Source of the DNA: Madurella fahalii
Taxonomy: Eukaryota > Ascomycota > Sordariomycetes > Sordariales
Direction of reading: 5' to 3'
Assembly: GCA_029876055.1 (NCBI GenBank)
Contig: CM056879.1
Location: forward strand, 2,542,001 to 2,606,000
DNA: 64,000 bases
Part shown: in pieces, positions 53,034 to 64,000 of the stretch
How the letters are laid out: every line of letters begins with the position of its first letter
Numbering within the stretch: the stretch's first letter is position 1
Notes under the pieces: generated by a model
Seen by the model: the letters and a program-made list of their open reading frames with translations, nothing else
What the model was told of the DNA's origin: nothing
Database searches by the model: none
Translations under genes and position numbers: made by a program

Positions 53034-56000
53034 TCAGATCCTGTCGGAACCGCGAGTCCTCGTCGGCTCCGCCGCCGTCGACGACGGAGTCCAGACACCC
53101 GAGTAATCAGAGGCGCGAGTCCCCGTGGGGGTGCGGCCTCGGGTGTCATTGTTATCCTGGCCTGTTGGCTGCACAAGGTTGGTACTCGTTAATGCGTCAA
53201 AGAGGCTGTTGGGGACGTATCTGCCGGCGACGATAGGGCCGACAATGAGGGCGAGGAACACGACGAGCATGACAAAGTAGAGGATCGCATAGCGAATAAC
53301 ACGTCTCCTCCGGAGCTTGGTCTGCTTCATCGAGTAAATCGGCGGGCGAATTTGCCGGCTGGGGCGCCTGTTAGCCATGGCCTCCCCAATGATTCAAGCG
53401 ATAGAAAAAGAAAACCCAACGTACCTTGGACGAAGCCAGAAGAGGATCATCGAGTGCAGCTTGTCAACCTGCGGAACCAGGATGACAGGCAGCATCATGA
53501 ATAAGATGACGTGACCGAGGACAAAGTCGGCGGCGAACATGCTGAGCTCGGTGATCTTGCACAGATACTCGCGAGCAGGTTGCGACACCGAATGCCAACC
53601 CATTGAATACCACTTGCCTGTCCAGAACGCAATGTTCGAATGGTCCGTCTTGAACTCCCTGGTCAGTGCGAGAGAGATGATCAGCTTGAAGACGAAGCGT
53701 TGGATGGCCACCACGGCGATCATGCCCAGGAGCGTCTTTGCAAAGTCGAAACGCTGCAGCAAGAACATGACCTCGAAGAAGATCAGGAGTGAGATGACGG
53801 CAATGGCGTGCGCGATGGCAGCAAGGACGCTGCCAAACTTCTTGCAGCACATGCTCAGGAGCGGGCCCATGAAGCAAGCCATTGCGAATAAGACGGCCAG
53901 GACACCGGCGTTGATACCAATGGGAGCAAACGCCACGATGGCAAGCCGGAGTAGGGAGGCAGTCGCCTCGGCTGAGCTGTCGTTTGCCCTGACGCCCGTC
54001 TGCGCGTTCATGAACAGGAAAGGAATCGCCGTCACCAAGATAAGGCAGAGGGGCGAAAAGATTTCAGCCCAAAATATGTTGGTGATGGCTGCTCGGGGGA
54101 CATCACCCGACATCTTGGCAGAGGGATCTCCGAGCGTCTTGCGCTTGTACCCCGTGAGTCTCGTTCGCGACAATCGGCAAAAAGCGATCCAGGATGAGGC
54201 GTGCGACCGAGAGTTGCCGCGCGACAACCAGCGAAGGTAATCACGGTAGTCGATGAAGAAATCGTTCCAGGCGAACTGGTGAGGGTTGTAGAGGAAAGGC
54301 GAGATGACCAGTGCCAGAAGCGAGATCCAGAAGTAGACCAGGCCAGCCTGCCAGACGGTGATAGTCGCAAACAGCAGCATCATGAGCAAGCGCGATCCAA
54401 AGTAGACGGACGGACCGGCGAAGCGGGAGTAGAGCACGCCAAACGGAATGCGGGCAGTGGCGAAACCACGGCCTGTACCGATGTACCTGGCGCCTCCGAA
54501 CGTGATATCCTGCTGGACCGAGTTCGCGTAGATCTGGCAGACGAACACCTCGAAAAATGGCGATAGCGAGAAGAATTGCTTCAAGAAGCGCGTCAAAGCA
54601 CGCCACACGCCTCGCTCTGTCCCTTCCTGGACAACCAGGGGCACGAAGGAAAGGAAGAAGACGACGAAGATGGATAGAATACTCCGGTAGATCCAGTCCA
54701 TGAGCGCCTCGGTGTTCGAGCAGCCAGTGGGGAACATTTCGTCCGTGATGGGCACGCTCCGGTTGTACTCGCAGGCAATCGTCTCGCGTCGGAGAGCGCC
54801 AATATGTAGAAGGCAGATCATGAAGAGCTGCACCGAGAGCATGATAAACATGTTTTGGACGTGGAAACCGGGATGGGCGTAGTAGAACGAAAGGAAACGG
54901 TCCAGGGGCAGCTGCGTTCCGAGATAGTAATATTCGCGGGAGAGCATCTGCTCACCCATACCGGTTCCGATCTTGGTGGTGAAGTTCAGGATAGATCCGA
55001 AGCCCAAATCACGACCTTTGCCGCATTGGTAGTACTCGCAGTGCTTGATGCGACCGCCCCGCAGCAGAGCGTTCATACCAGCGTAAATATCCTCGTTGAG
55101 ATGGAGGCCCTTTTGCGCCTTGGATACACCGCCACGCGTCGTCATGAAGATGCCATTGAGGAAATCCGGGTGACCGTAGTGGAGCTTACCGCCGATCTGA
55201 GCGAGAGTTCTTGCGAAGAGCGTACCGAATGTCTGTTCCTTTCCGGCGGCGACGTCACCGAGAATACCGATGTTCTCCGAGAAAATGTATTCGCGAGCAC
55301 CCAGGATAGCAACGGGAGCTTGGACAGCGTTCTTCACTCCAGGGGTGTATGGCGAGACATTGTCCGTCTTCATCTCCTCGAACTCGGCCAGAACGCTGCG
55401 AATCTTTAGGCATTCCTCAAGGTAGTTATCCTGGTTGGCATCGATGAGCTGAATGTACTCGCCGCGATAGAAGATGAGGCCGTGGTTCTGGTTGTCGGAT
55501 TTGCCGTCACCGAGAATCGGGTTACCAGAGAGTTGGATGCGGAACTTGGGCCGGCGCATACCGTTCTCCATGATCTCCGAGTGGCCGTCAATCAGAGCAG
55601 AGTACAGACGGGGCTCCTCTCCCTCAGCCACGGGCGGCTCCTCGTCTAGATACGCAATTTGAAGATCAGGGTAAGCGCGGAGCAAGAACTCAGCGCTCTC
55701 CATCTCCTCCTTCTTGAATTTTGCGAACCGCTGCATCGATACCATCAACTTGAACTTGCGGCGGGCCATGCGCTCTAGCTCACGTTCTAACTTGTCAGAA
55801 TTGCCGCCGAACATCTGAACAACCTCGGGATTCTCGACGCGGTAGAGAAGCTTGATGGCACGGCTGTAGTTCATGAAACCAGAGATAGTGCGGTACAGGG
55901 TCTGGAAGCGGAGCGAAGCCCAAATCCGCGTCCTGAGCGTGTATTCAGGCGCCGACGACTTGAAACCGATGCAGTAAAAGGGCAGATCGTCGATCTTGCT

Positions 56001-58950
56001 CTTGGCCGTGTCCTTTTCGTTCTTCTCATCTTCGCCGTTGAATTGCGACGTCTCATCCGCGAGAATCTTGGTGTCCTTGACGAAGCAATCCCACTCGTGA
56101 GGGTGGAGCTGCTTCAAGTACTCAAGAAGGGTGACACGCGAGTACGGCTCATCCTCACGGATGATCTCCCTAAGCGACAAGAGGATCTTTTCGCTATAAT
56201 GGGGAATCATGACAGTAAAAGTGGGCATGTTGTCGACCGGGACAGGCTCCGGGATGGGCGTCGAGAGCGAGTGCGCAAAGAACGAGATTCTTCGCTCGGC
56301 CTCGCTGTGGCTGGGGAAGAACTCGGTCTTGAAGGACTGGTCTTCTTGGGAGACGAAGAAGGTTGGCGCACGCAGGGTGCGCTTACCCTCCTGTTCCGAC
56401 GGAACCTGGTGGTAGAGAAGCTTCTGGACATGGTCGATCGCCAGCAAATGCTCGCGATACATGGAGATGACGATGGCATTCCAGATCTGGGAGATGAGCA
56501 CCTTCGGCTTATACTTGATCTCCATGTCGGTAGTGGCCAGGACCTTGGAGTAGATGCGCTTCGGAAGGCGTGAAAAGATATTTCTCCAGGGGGTCAAGAT
56601 CGAAGCGCCGAGGTAGAAGGAACGGGCGACGGAGAAGGCCGTGTTGGCCAACACATACCACAGGTAGGTATCCAAGAAGAAGAAGATGAGATCGGTGAAG
56701 AGGAGAAGGCCCAGAGTGATTTGTGGCTGGTACCTGCAGACGTAATTTTGGAGGATCGTGTCGCCAATGCAGCTGTCAGTGTTCATGAGCGCGAGATAGC
56801 GAATCGGGTCGCGGATTGACAGTGTCAGATAGGCATAAGACTCTCCAAATTTAGCACCGAAAACCACAACCCAGAGACCAAACGACATGGCCATGTCGTT
56901 GCCCTTGAGGCGGGGGTAGCTGGCCGTGAAGGTTTGGCTCGCCACATATCTCCTCGAGTTCTTGGTCAGGTAACTCCCAAACAAACCGCCAAGTGGCATG
57001 ACGGAGAAGAAGAAGTACGTGATCAAGGCAATGAAGAATTGCACGATGCCGAGAATGAGCGAGACCTGCTGGTTCTGCCGTTCAAGGTACGCCTCTTGGC
57101 TGCTCGCTGGCATAAAGATGTAGACACCGGGCCCGATATTGACGATGAAGACGGCGATGAGAAAGAACAACCGTTTTGTCAGATGCTGCGCGCCAGCCCA
57201 CCTGCGAGGGACATATGCCCACTCTACCAGCGTTGCCAGGATCTGGATCAGGGACGCGATAGCTCCGCCGAACGCGACGATGGACCAGTGTGCTGCCGGG
57301 GGCGGCGCGTTGTTGACTTGTTGCTCGTAATTCGGCGTGATGAGTGTCGGGGAGTTGAAAGCCGTGAAGAACCAAAACATGGTTAAGTGGATGATCCAGA
57401 TGCGGTTGAAGTTAATCAGCAAGTGGAACCACGAGCGCGTCTCCTTGTAGGTCTTGAAGAAGCACTTCTTCCAGTTCACGTCCTTGAGTTTAAGATAACG
57501 CTCGGCGGGAGGCACGTCGACCAGCCTGCTCTTGTCCTCGAGCACGATCCGCTCGATGCCCTCCGGATACCAGAAGAGCTGGTTGCAATCATCGTAGCCG
57601 ATAATCTGGTTGTGGTCCCTCTCGCGGCGAACGTAGACCCCGTCCACGATCTCGTATCCTTGGTCCCTGCAGTACTGGTACAGCGGCGTGATCACATTGT
57701 TAAGGAAGGTAAATTCCTCAACGGGCTCAACCATGTTCTGACAAGCCGGCGAATTAAGGTAGTCGTCTGCGCACTTGAAAATGAAGCAGAGACACTCGGG
57801 CATAAAGCGGACTTGGTTCGCCTCGCCCCAGCAGAGAAGGTAGAGAGCAAGCTGACGGACGCGGTCGTGCTGCGACATCCGGTTCATCCGCGTCTTCCAC
57901 CGGTACTCAGCCGCCTCAAGGGAGTCATCGCCCTCAAGGTCTTCGAGAGCTTCCGCCTCGTTCTCGGTGGCCCCCTTCTTCTTGTTGCGGGACCGCTTCT
58001 TGCCCTTCCCTTTCATGTTGGCAAAGCCAACAGCATCGTCGAGGTCCAGGTGCGCCGCAAAATACCATTTGCGATAGTTTGCGTTGTCGCCACCGATGTA
58101 GTCGGCATGCAGAGAGAGGAGCGCCTGGTTTGGCGTCATGCGGGAAGCGCGAGAGTCCAGGAGCGTCATGAGATGGTCGTACATGTTCCGCATGCTATCG
58201 CGCTGGAAGCCGAATTTCGCTGTCAGATCGAGGAAGATGTCTTCCACCTCCTCCTTGGAGAGGGGAATTTGGGCATCGGACGTCCAGGCGGGGTAGGGCT
58301 CCCGCGAGCGCTGGCCGGCAGGGAGAACGTTGCCGTAGTCCATGCCGTAGTTCGGGGTGGACGCGCCCGACGAACGATTGCCGCCATACGAGATCTGAGA
58401 CGATGGAGGCCGGTATCCCCTGCCTCCCGTTTGGCCGTCATTGTAGCCGTCGTAGCGCTCGTCGCCGCGTCCGTAGTAGTCCATGTCGGTGGCTCTCGCC
58501 ATGTCGGACCGCATCGTGAAGTCGCTGAACGTCTCGGAATCCTCTTCTGACCCGTTGCGCTGGCCCTGACCATTTCCATAGCCGCCCCGATCGTAGCCTT
58601 GGTCGTAGTAGCCGCCGCCGTTGTTGTTGTAGTAGTCATCCTGGTACTGGTCTTGATTGTCATAGTACCCGCCGTCCTGGTGGTAGGGGTTGTTCGCGTC
58701 CGCGTTGTAATAACCGCTTCACACGCGTTGGGTTAGTGCGGCTCTCGCAGCGCCAAAAGGCAACGTTAGCTACTTACGACTCGTCATAGTACCCTTCGCC
58801 TTGCTGTTGCCCACCGCGGTTATTGTACCCATTGTTGTCATAGTACTGCTGGTCGTCTTGATAGTACGAGTCTGTGTTGCCAGTATGATGGCCATAGCCG
58901 TCATTATAATCTTGGTGGCCCTGGCCTTGGCCCTGTTGATATCCCGACAT
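53034..58950 (-). CDS. FKS1: 1,3-beta-glucan synthase catalytic subunit
   Basis: This is the plasma-membrane enzyme that polymerises UDP-glucose into wall beta-1,3-glucan and is the target of echinocandins. Three exons (58950-58778, 58716-53425, 53367-53034) give 1932 aa, the usual length. The N-terminal ~180 residues are Gly/Tyr/Gln/Asn-rich. The FKS1 domain (LCWGEANQVRFMPECLCFIFKC) and N-terminal membrane helices follow. The large cytosolic glucan-synthase domain includes NQDNYLEECLKIRSVLAEF, GDVAAGKEQTFGT and KAQKGLHLNEDIYAGMNA. The C-terminal helices and a tail with RPSRQIRPPIY complete it. Hot spot 1 reads YLTLSIRDP starting at Tyr687, where most fungi have Phe. The gene appears intact. 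Its 5' side is a 4-kb gene-free stretch. Confidence 0.96.
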
Positions 58951-61900
58951 GCTGGGCGAGTGTCTGTGGTGTGAAGGCACGGGTTAGACGTTGCAGGCTC
59001 CAGACAGGAAAGGAAACATTTGGCAGCAGGGACTCTGTGGGTCATGTAACTGGGCGGACTCACCAGATCAGTGGCTCATGGAGGAGTTGCTCGGGACAGT
59101 GGTTGTTTCGGTAACTTTGACTGGAAGCTCAGAGAAGAATGCGAGTGCAGGCTTAACCACTGGCTGGCAAAAGCGATGCACCGTCGTGACGTGAAGATCC
59201 GAAAAATGGCCCGCCCGCCGCAGGAAAACGAGGCCGGCGGCAAAGTTCCTGGTTGCTGAAGAGCAGTCTGTTATTCTTTTGAGGCCGTGCTTGTTGATGC
59301 ACAACAGCACTCGACCAAAGGGAATAAGCGATCGGCGGCGCGGTGGGGCGCAGGTTGGCAGTTGGTAGGTTGGCTTGGAGATGCAGGAGCGCCGGATTGG
59401 ACCGGTCGAAAGATGCACCCGAGCTCAGATGGTGCGCAGCGCCAGATGAAAACTGGTCCAGGGAGAAGGAAAAAGGGCAGGCTGATCGCTGCACAAATCC
59501 TTTCTCAGCGGAGTCGACGTCGTTCCAAAACCCTTCTCCTTCGTATTAACGATTGGCGAGTGTCGATTGCCTAACCGATTGCCCTGTGCTGCCGTCGGCT
59601 TTTCGTGTCTCGCGCACGAGCACGCAGGGACTCGGGGGAGACGCAACGGCGGTTTGGCAATTGGCGGCACAGATGGTCGGCGTCCGCAGGAACTGGCGCC
59701 GCTGCACGGCCAAAGACTCCTTCGCAGATGGGCCCGAAACGAGAGATGGGGAGAGAGAGAACTGAGCGAGCGTGAAGAGGAGCGAAGGGAAAGAAAAAGG
59801 CACCGGCCAAGGAAAAGAGTGAGGGGGACAGGAGCAGGGAAATGGGAGGAAAAGGAGGCATTCAAGGATGTGGGTGCGTTTCGTCGTGACGGAAAGAGAG
59901 AGGACCCAGTCGCCAGGACGGACGGCTTTGCTAGCAAGAACAGGGGAATGGGGCCTGTCAGGGGTTCTCAGAAGAGGAAAACTTTACGGTGCCGCCCTGG
60001 ATCGTGCCGCACTGTGTGCGGGAGGAGCACTTCGAGGGATTCTGTTTGGCACTCAGGGAGAGCAGCAAACCGCCTGCTCGACGCGCTTTAATTCGCCAAA
60101 ATCAGGCTCCCGGCTAGAAACCTCGCGCTATCAATACGGCCGCGATCAAAACCGTAGTTGAGGGTATCGTCCGCCGTGTTCTTCTCCCTCTCCCTCCGTT
60201 TGCAGCAAGGGGACCCGGTACACGCTCCGTCTTGCCACCAGATTTTCGCTTCCTTGCTTGACAGGTTGGGTTTCGAGACTTTTGGCCTCCCTCGACGGGG
60301 CATATGGTCTTGGCAGCTGCGGCAGGCTGCGGGACCCGCCGCCCGAAGTCGTCGGTACTTCCCCCTGATTGCAACGCTACTCCTGGAGACTTCGGCTGTA
60401 GGCGCGCCGCGATCTAGCCTCAGAAAACTCATAACATCGGCTCCAATGAGATGCAGCAGAATATCCGACGTCCGGATCATGCCGGCTTGTGGCGGTCTGA
60501 ACCGGGCTGTCAACTGGAAATTAGTGTGCGTCAGATTTGACTGCTCCGCCACTGTTCGTTCCCGCCCCCTGATTTCGGCCGCGGCGAAAGGTTTCGACCA
60601 CGTACCACCCATGTACAAGGTTCGATGTCCCAGGCCTCCTCAAAGCTTGGTTCATCAAGACGAATGACGACGACCCTCAAGAAGAAAAACAAGGAAGCCG
60701 CTTCAGAAGCAGGCAAAATCTGGAAGATATCAGTGGGCGACTTCACTGGACAAACAGATTCCTGTCATCTTATTCGTCTCAAAATTAATCAGAACGGTGC
60801 TACATTCGTTGTCCATATGCAGACGGGTTTTTTTTTTTTTTTTTTCTTTTTGGCATCGTGCACGAGTGGACACGAGCTGTTCGCACACCTTGGACTAATA
60901 CGAAATCATGTGCAGCAGTGGGACAACACACGAAAGTTGGGGTGTGTGTCTCCAATACTTGTCCATTTAGAATAGATTATCCCGTACAAAACAACAGCCC
61001 GTCGCCCATCAATTTCCAGGCCCATGGGAGAGAGCGTTGTTGCGAGGAGTTCACTCTGCGAATTGCACTTTGAAAAAGGTCGTGTCGGGGGCTACTCTGT
61101 AACAAGCGCCGATACTTCCGAACACAGTGCGCAGGCAGCGCGCTCCCTTGCCGCCTCTTGTGCTGCTCGTAGCTTAGTGTACATGAGGGCCAAAAATATT
61201 TCTGGAGGTGAAGGTGCCATTCTCGCGCAGCACCGGCTATTACTATGTACAAACTGCCAAAAGAATGACGCCGTTTTTCTGCAAGGAACCTGGTGTCGGG
61301 CAAGTGCAACGGTTCGCCGTTCCCAGAATTCACGTTGACGGGCGAAGTGCCCATTTCGGCATAGTTAGTCCTCATCCGCCCCGGGCTCGATGCTCGATGA
61401 CGATGTCACAATTTGCCCTGCCCTGCTCTGCAAGGAAGAACGGAAAACCGGACAAAAACACTTCGATCGACCGGTGTGGGGCAAGCCTCATCTGGGCCAT
61501 GATCTTGGCAAATTGAGTTGGCGATGCATTGCATGATGGTGGGTTTCTTCCTCCTTTGAACATGTGTTGGGGAGCTTGCGCAATCCCTCCAGCCAAAGTG
61601 AGATGGCGTCCTAGGGTGGCTTGAGACATCCCATGTTATCTATTCAACACGCCGGTTCAAGAGAGAGGTCGCCGGCCAAATGCGGTGTGACTGGCGATCG
61701 GCACGAATAGCAAATCGAGCCTCAGGCCGGCTCACGGACAGCCCACGGACAGCCGAGACAGCCCACGTCTTGGGCGCCGAGACGGGCGCCGAGGCGCCGG
61801 TACCTGCGTCATCAATGCCTGCCAACAGCCTTATCATGGCGGTGAAGTTTGAAGGGCAACACGCAAGACAGCAACCGACGGCGCACTGCGCGGCAAGCGC

Positions 61901-62934
61901 CCAAACTGTGGTGCAGATGACGGGACTTCACTGCACAGCGGGAAGTGTCTCTGCTTTTTGCCTGAAGTCTGCCACCCCAACTTCTACGCAGCACTGTGTA
62001 AGAGATAATGCGTTGTTCATCCCGAGTCAAGAATGCTGAATGAAGTGTTATCTAACCACAGACCGCCCAATCCAGTCCAGTCCTGGGAGAGAGGGCAACT
62101 TGCCATCTGCGATAGTACAGTACAAGACCCTCCCGTGGAGGGACGCGCAATGATCATTCTCAATCCCAATTTCATGTCCTACACCACATGGAGTAGAAGA
62201 AAGCCCAGTAAGATAAGGAAGATAGTACACCGTGCTGGCGAAACGCTTCATCACATAACGTCGAAACCCCTCGCGTACCAAATATATAACGCCACGCTGC
62301 GCTACGGATGCCTCCATGGTGGAATCCCATTGTCCATGCCCTTATCAGAGCAAACCCGGGATCCAGTAGCCTCCGGGTGCGCGTTGCCACTGCAGTCGCT
62401 CCGTCCCACGGGGCCGCCTGGCTCTGCATCCGCTTCCGACTCACTGTACTGTACTGAAAGCAGCGATCTAGCCGCTTCATACCCTGTGTTCCCGTTCCTT
62501 AGGCATAGCCATAGAAGGGCCTATTGTAGTCTATTTGAGGCTCTATCCCAATTCCAGATCCACTGCGACTTGAACACCCGTCGGCCAGAGGTTGAAACGC
62601 GCGCTTAACTCAATGACAATTCTCTCAACTCCCAACATAATAGAAGACCCGAGATTAAAAAGCTTCGGTTCTGTGACATCTGCCCGACCTCACTAGCTCA
62701 ATTGGAAGTGATATGTGAAAGACAAAGGCAGGCCTGTTCCACGCCGATAGTGGGGTTTTTCAGAAGCTTCCACAACCGTGCGCAATTGGCGGTCTGTGAC
62801 ATGCGTGTTGCCCATGGCAACCACGCACCGCGAAAGGGAACTTCACTCCTCAGCTACGCCCACGCTTCGCTCCCAATTCTGCATACCTTATTACGTACAC
62901 CCACTTTCGTCATTCTTAGCGACAATAAGGCATC
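58951..62934. other. 4-kb gene-free stretch upstream of FKS1; T18 tract
   Basis: This lies between the divergent FKS1 and SprT-like genes. It contains a run of 18 T at 60828-60845. Open frames up to 191 aa (62033-62608) show no domain, codon pattern or conserved motif. It may hold a long FKS1 leader, distal control sites or an unannotated noncoding transcript, none of which the sequence proves. Confidence 0.5.
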
Positions 62935-64000
62935 ATGGTGAGGCTAGCCAAGTCAATAACGGACTGGGGCGATGACGAGGACGAGGCCGAATTCCCCGAC
63001 ATCTTTAGTCCCGTGCGCAAGAAGAGGGAACAATCGAAGCAAGCCGCGACGACGGTGCGGCTAGAAACCAACAAAACTCTGCGACTGGAAAAATCAGCCA
63101 AACCAGCAACAGCGGTGAGGAAGCGTAGACTCGGACCTCTATCGGACAATCTGCTTCTGAGGGCATGGACGCCTGAGAGTGCTGAGGACGAGAAGAATCG
63201 GTGTCGAGAAAAGGAAAATAGTGAGCCGAGACGCACAAGAGTCAAGTTAAGGCCGAGGAAAGCGAAGCAGTCCATCACCACCCCCTACTCACCAGAGGAC
63301 AAAGAGGAAGAGTGCATTTCGGCGCAAGAGGAGGCCGCCGTTGACGATACATCGCTCTTCGACGCTACATTCCACTCATGCGCATCTGAGGGCTCAGAGT
63401 TGAATGAAAGCGAATATGAAGAGGAGGAGGACGATGCCCGCGATGAGTATAATGACGATGATGACGATGACGACGACGACGACGGTTTTCCAACAGATCG
63501 CTATTCTAGAAGATCGCCATTGAAACCTAGTAACCAAAAGAGAGATGGAGGCAAACCGCCAGGACGTACAGCTAGCAATGGGACGAGCGTGGAGGATGAC
63601 TCAGGCGCAGAAGTAAAGTCGGGCGCATCAGAACAGATACCAAGGGACAACCTTCTCCAAGGGCGGGCTCTTAAGTCCAAGCCTTCAAGGAGACAAGTTG
63701 CACTGCGGGAAGTAGGGCAAGCAGGCAATGGTCTTGCGGATACCTTCTTACGACTTCGACTGTGAGCCCCTACAACACGCTGATTTCGGAGATTTTAGTG
63801 GCTAACCTTTCCAGTGACGACGTCGTGGAGTTGCCACCGGAGACCGCCATCCCGCCAACAGCTCGGCGAGAATCGACACCCCCATCGAGTCCTACAACAC
63901 TGCAACCGGGGCTCGTCTCACCCAAAAAGCTGCCACGGATCCCAATCACCCCACATCGTCCAAGTACCGACTTATTCTGGAGCCAGGAGTTTGTTGACGA
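62935..64000 (+). CDS. SprT-like / GCNA-type nuclear protein, N-terminal part (3' end outside window)
   Basis: The gene runs off the right edge. Exon 1 is 62935-63761, intron 63762-63814 (GTGAGC...CCAG), and exon 2 from 63815 keeps frame. The N-terminal region is disordered with basic patches, acidic runs (YEEEEDDARDEYNDD and a poly-Asp run) and SPLKPSN. Exon 2 carries SPKKLPRIPITPHRPS and TDLFWSQEFVDD, the segment that comes just before the SprT metalloprotease domain in fungal SprT-like/GCNA proteins. The catalytic HExxH would lie beyond the window, so protease identity is inferred from the preceding segment. The family acts in repair of DNA-protein crosslinks in the nucleus. Confidence 0.7.

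Noticed and set aside
57387..58550. 387-aa plus-strand open frame
   Set aside because: It is the antisense shadow of FKS1, whose minus-strand frame is clearly conserved.
62033..62608. 191-aa plus-strand open frame
   Set aside because: No domain, no signal peptide, no family-like motif, and composition like the surrounding intergenic DNA.

Overview
The window looks like nuclear DNA of a filamentous ascomycete, most likely a sordariomycete (Sordariales-like). It is GC-rich and carries short introns (about 46-120 nt) with GT-AG borders. It holds a Zn2Cys6 regulator, a GEGH16 secreted protein, a Clr5-domain protein, a UapA-type purine permease, a fungal FKS glucan synthase and eukaryotic tRNAs. 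The species cannot be named from the sequence alone. Gene structures below were spliced by eye, checking reading frame across every proposed intron where coordinates are given.

Left part (1-12 kb): the 3' end of a short secreted-type tyrosinase (+), a flavin monooxygenase (-) and an MFS transporter (+) form a small redox/transport group that could be the edge of a secondary-metabolite locus. A gene-poor stretch with decayed fragments and one possible 82-aa gene follows. Next comes a Clr5-domain gene that is intact except for one in-frame UAG codon (10641-10643).

14-25 kb: a Zn2Cys6 transcription factor (+) faces a mitochondrial dicarboxylate carrier (-), with their stops only 16 bases apart. 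An AhpD-fold protein ending in TKL (+) faces a mitochondrial succinyl-CoA:3-ketoacid CoA transferase (-). A sesquiterpene-type cyclase (-) follows, and its coding frame needs a GC-AG intron.

26-39 kb: tRNA-Ser(CGA) and tRNA-Val(AAC), then a run of secreted or membrane proteins. These are a small secreted protein (+), a beta-propeller lactonase-like protein (+), a low-complexity repeat protein (-), a GEGH16-family protein (-) and a MARVEL protein (-). The region also contains a 250-bp degenerate 12-bp tandem repeat inside a long pyrimidine-biased tract, and a T13A12 palindrome between two convergent genes.

39-64 kb: a single-exon DUF8004-type protein (-), a urate/xanthine permease (+), class II fructose-bisphosphate aldolase (-), LCB1 of serine palmitoyltransferase (-) and FKS1 beta-1,3-glucan synthase (-). 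After about 4 kb without a convincing gene, the window ends in the 5' part of a SprT-like/GCNA-type nuclear protein (+).

The strongest unusual signal is the Clr5 gene. Its only defect is a UAG where the frame continues intact on the other side, and the UAG lies at the edge of a predicted hairpin loop. That is the pattern of a stop corrected by sexual-stage A-to-I mRNA editing in sordariomycetes. Other points worth checking are Tyr at the first position of FKS1 hot spot 1, the mature N-terminal His of the GEGH16 protein, and the repeat architecture of the secreted protein at 31.7-32.9 kb.
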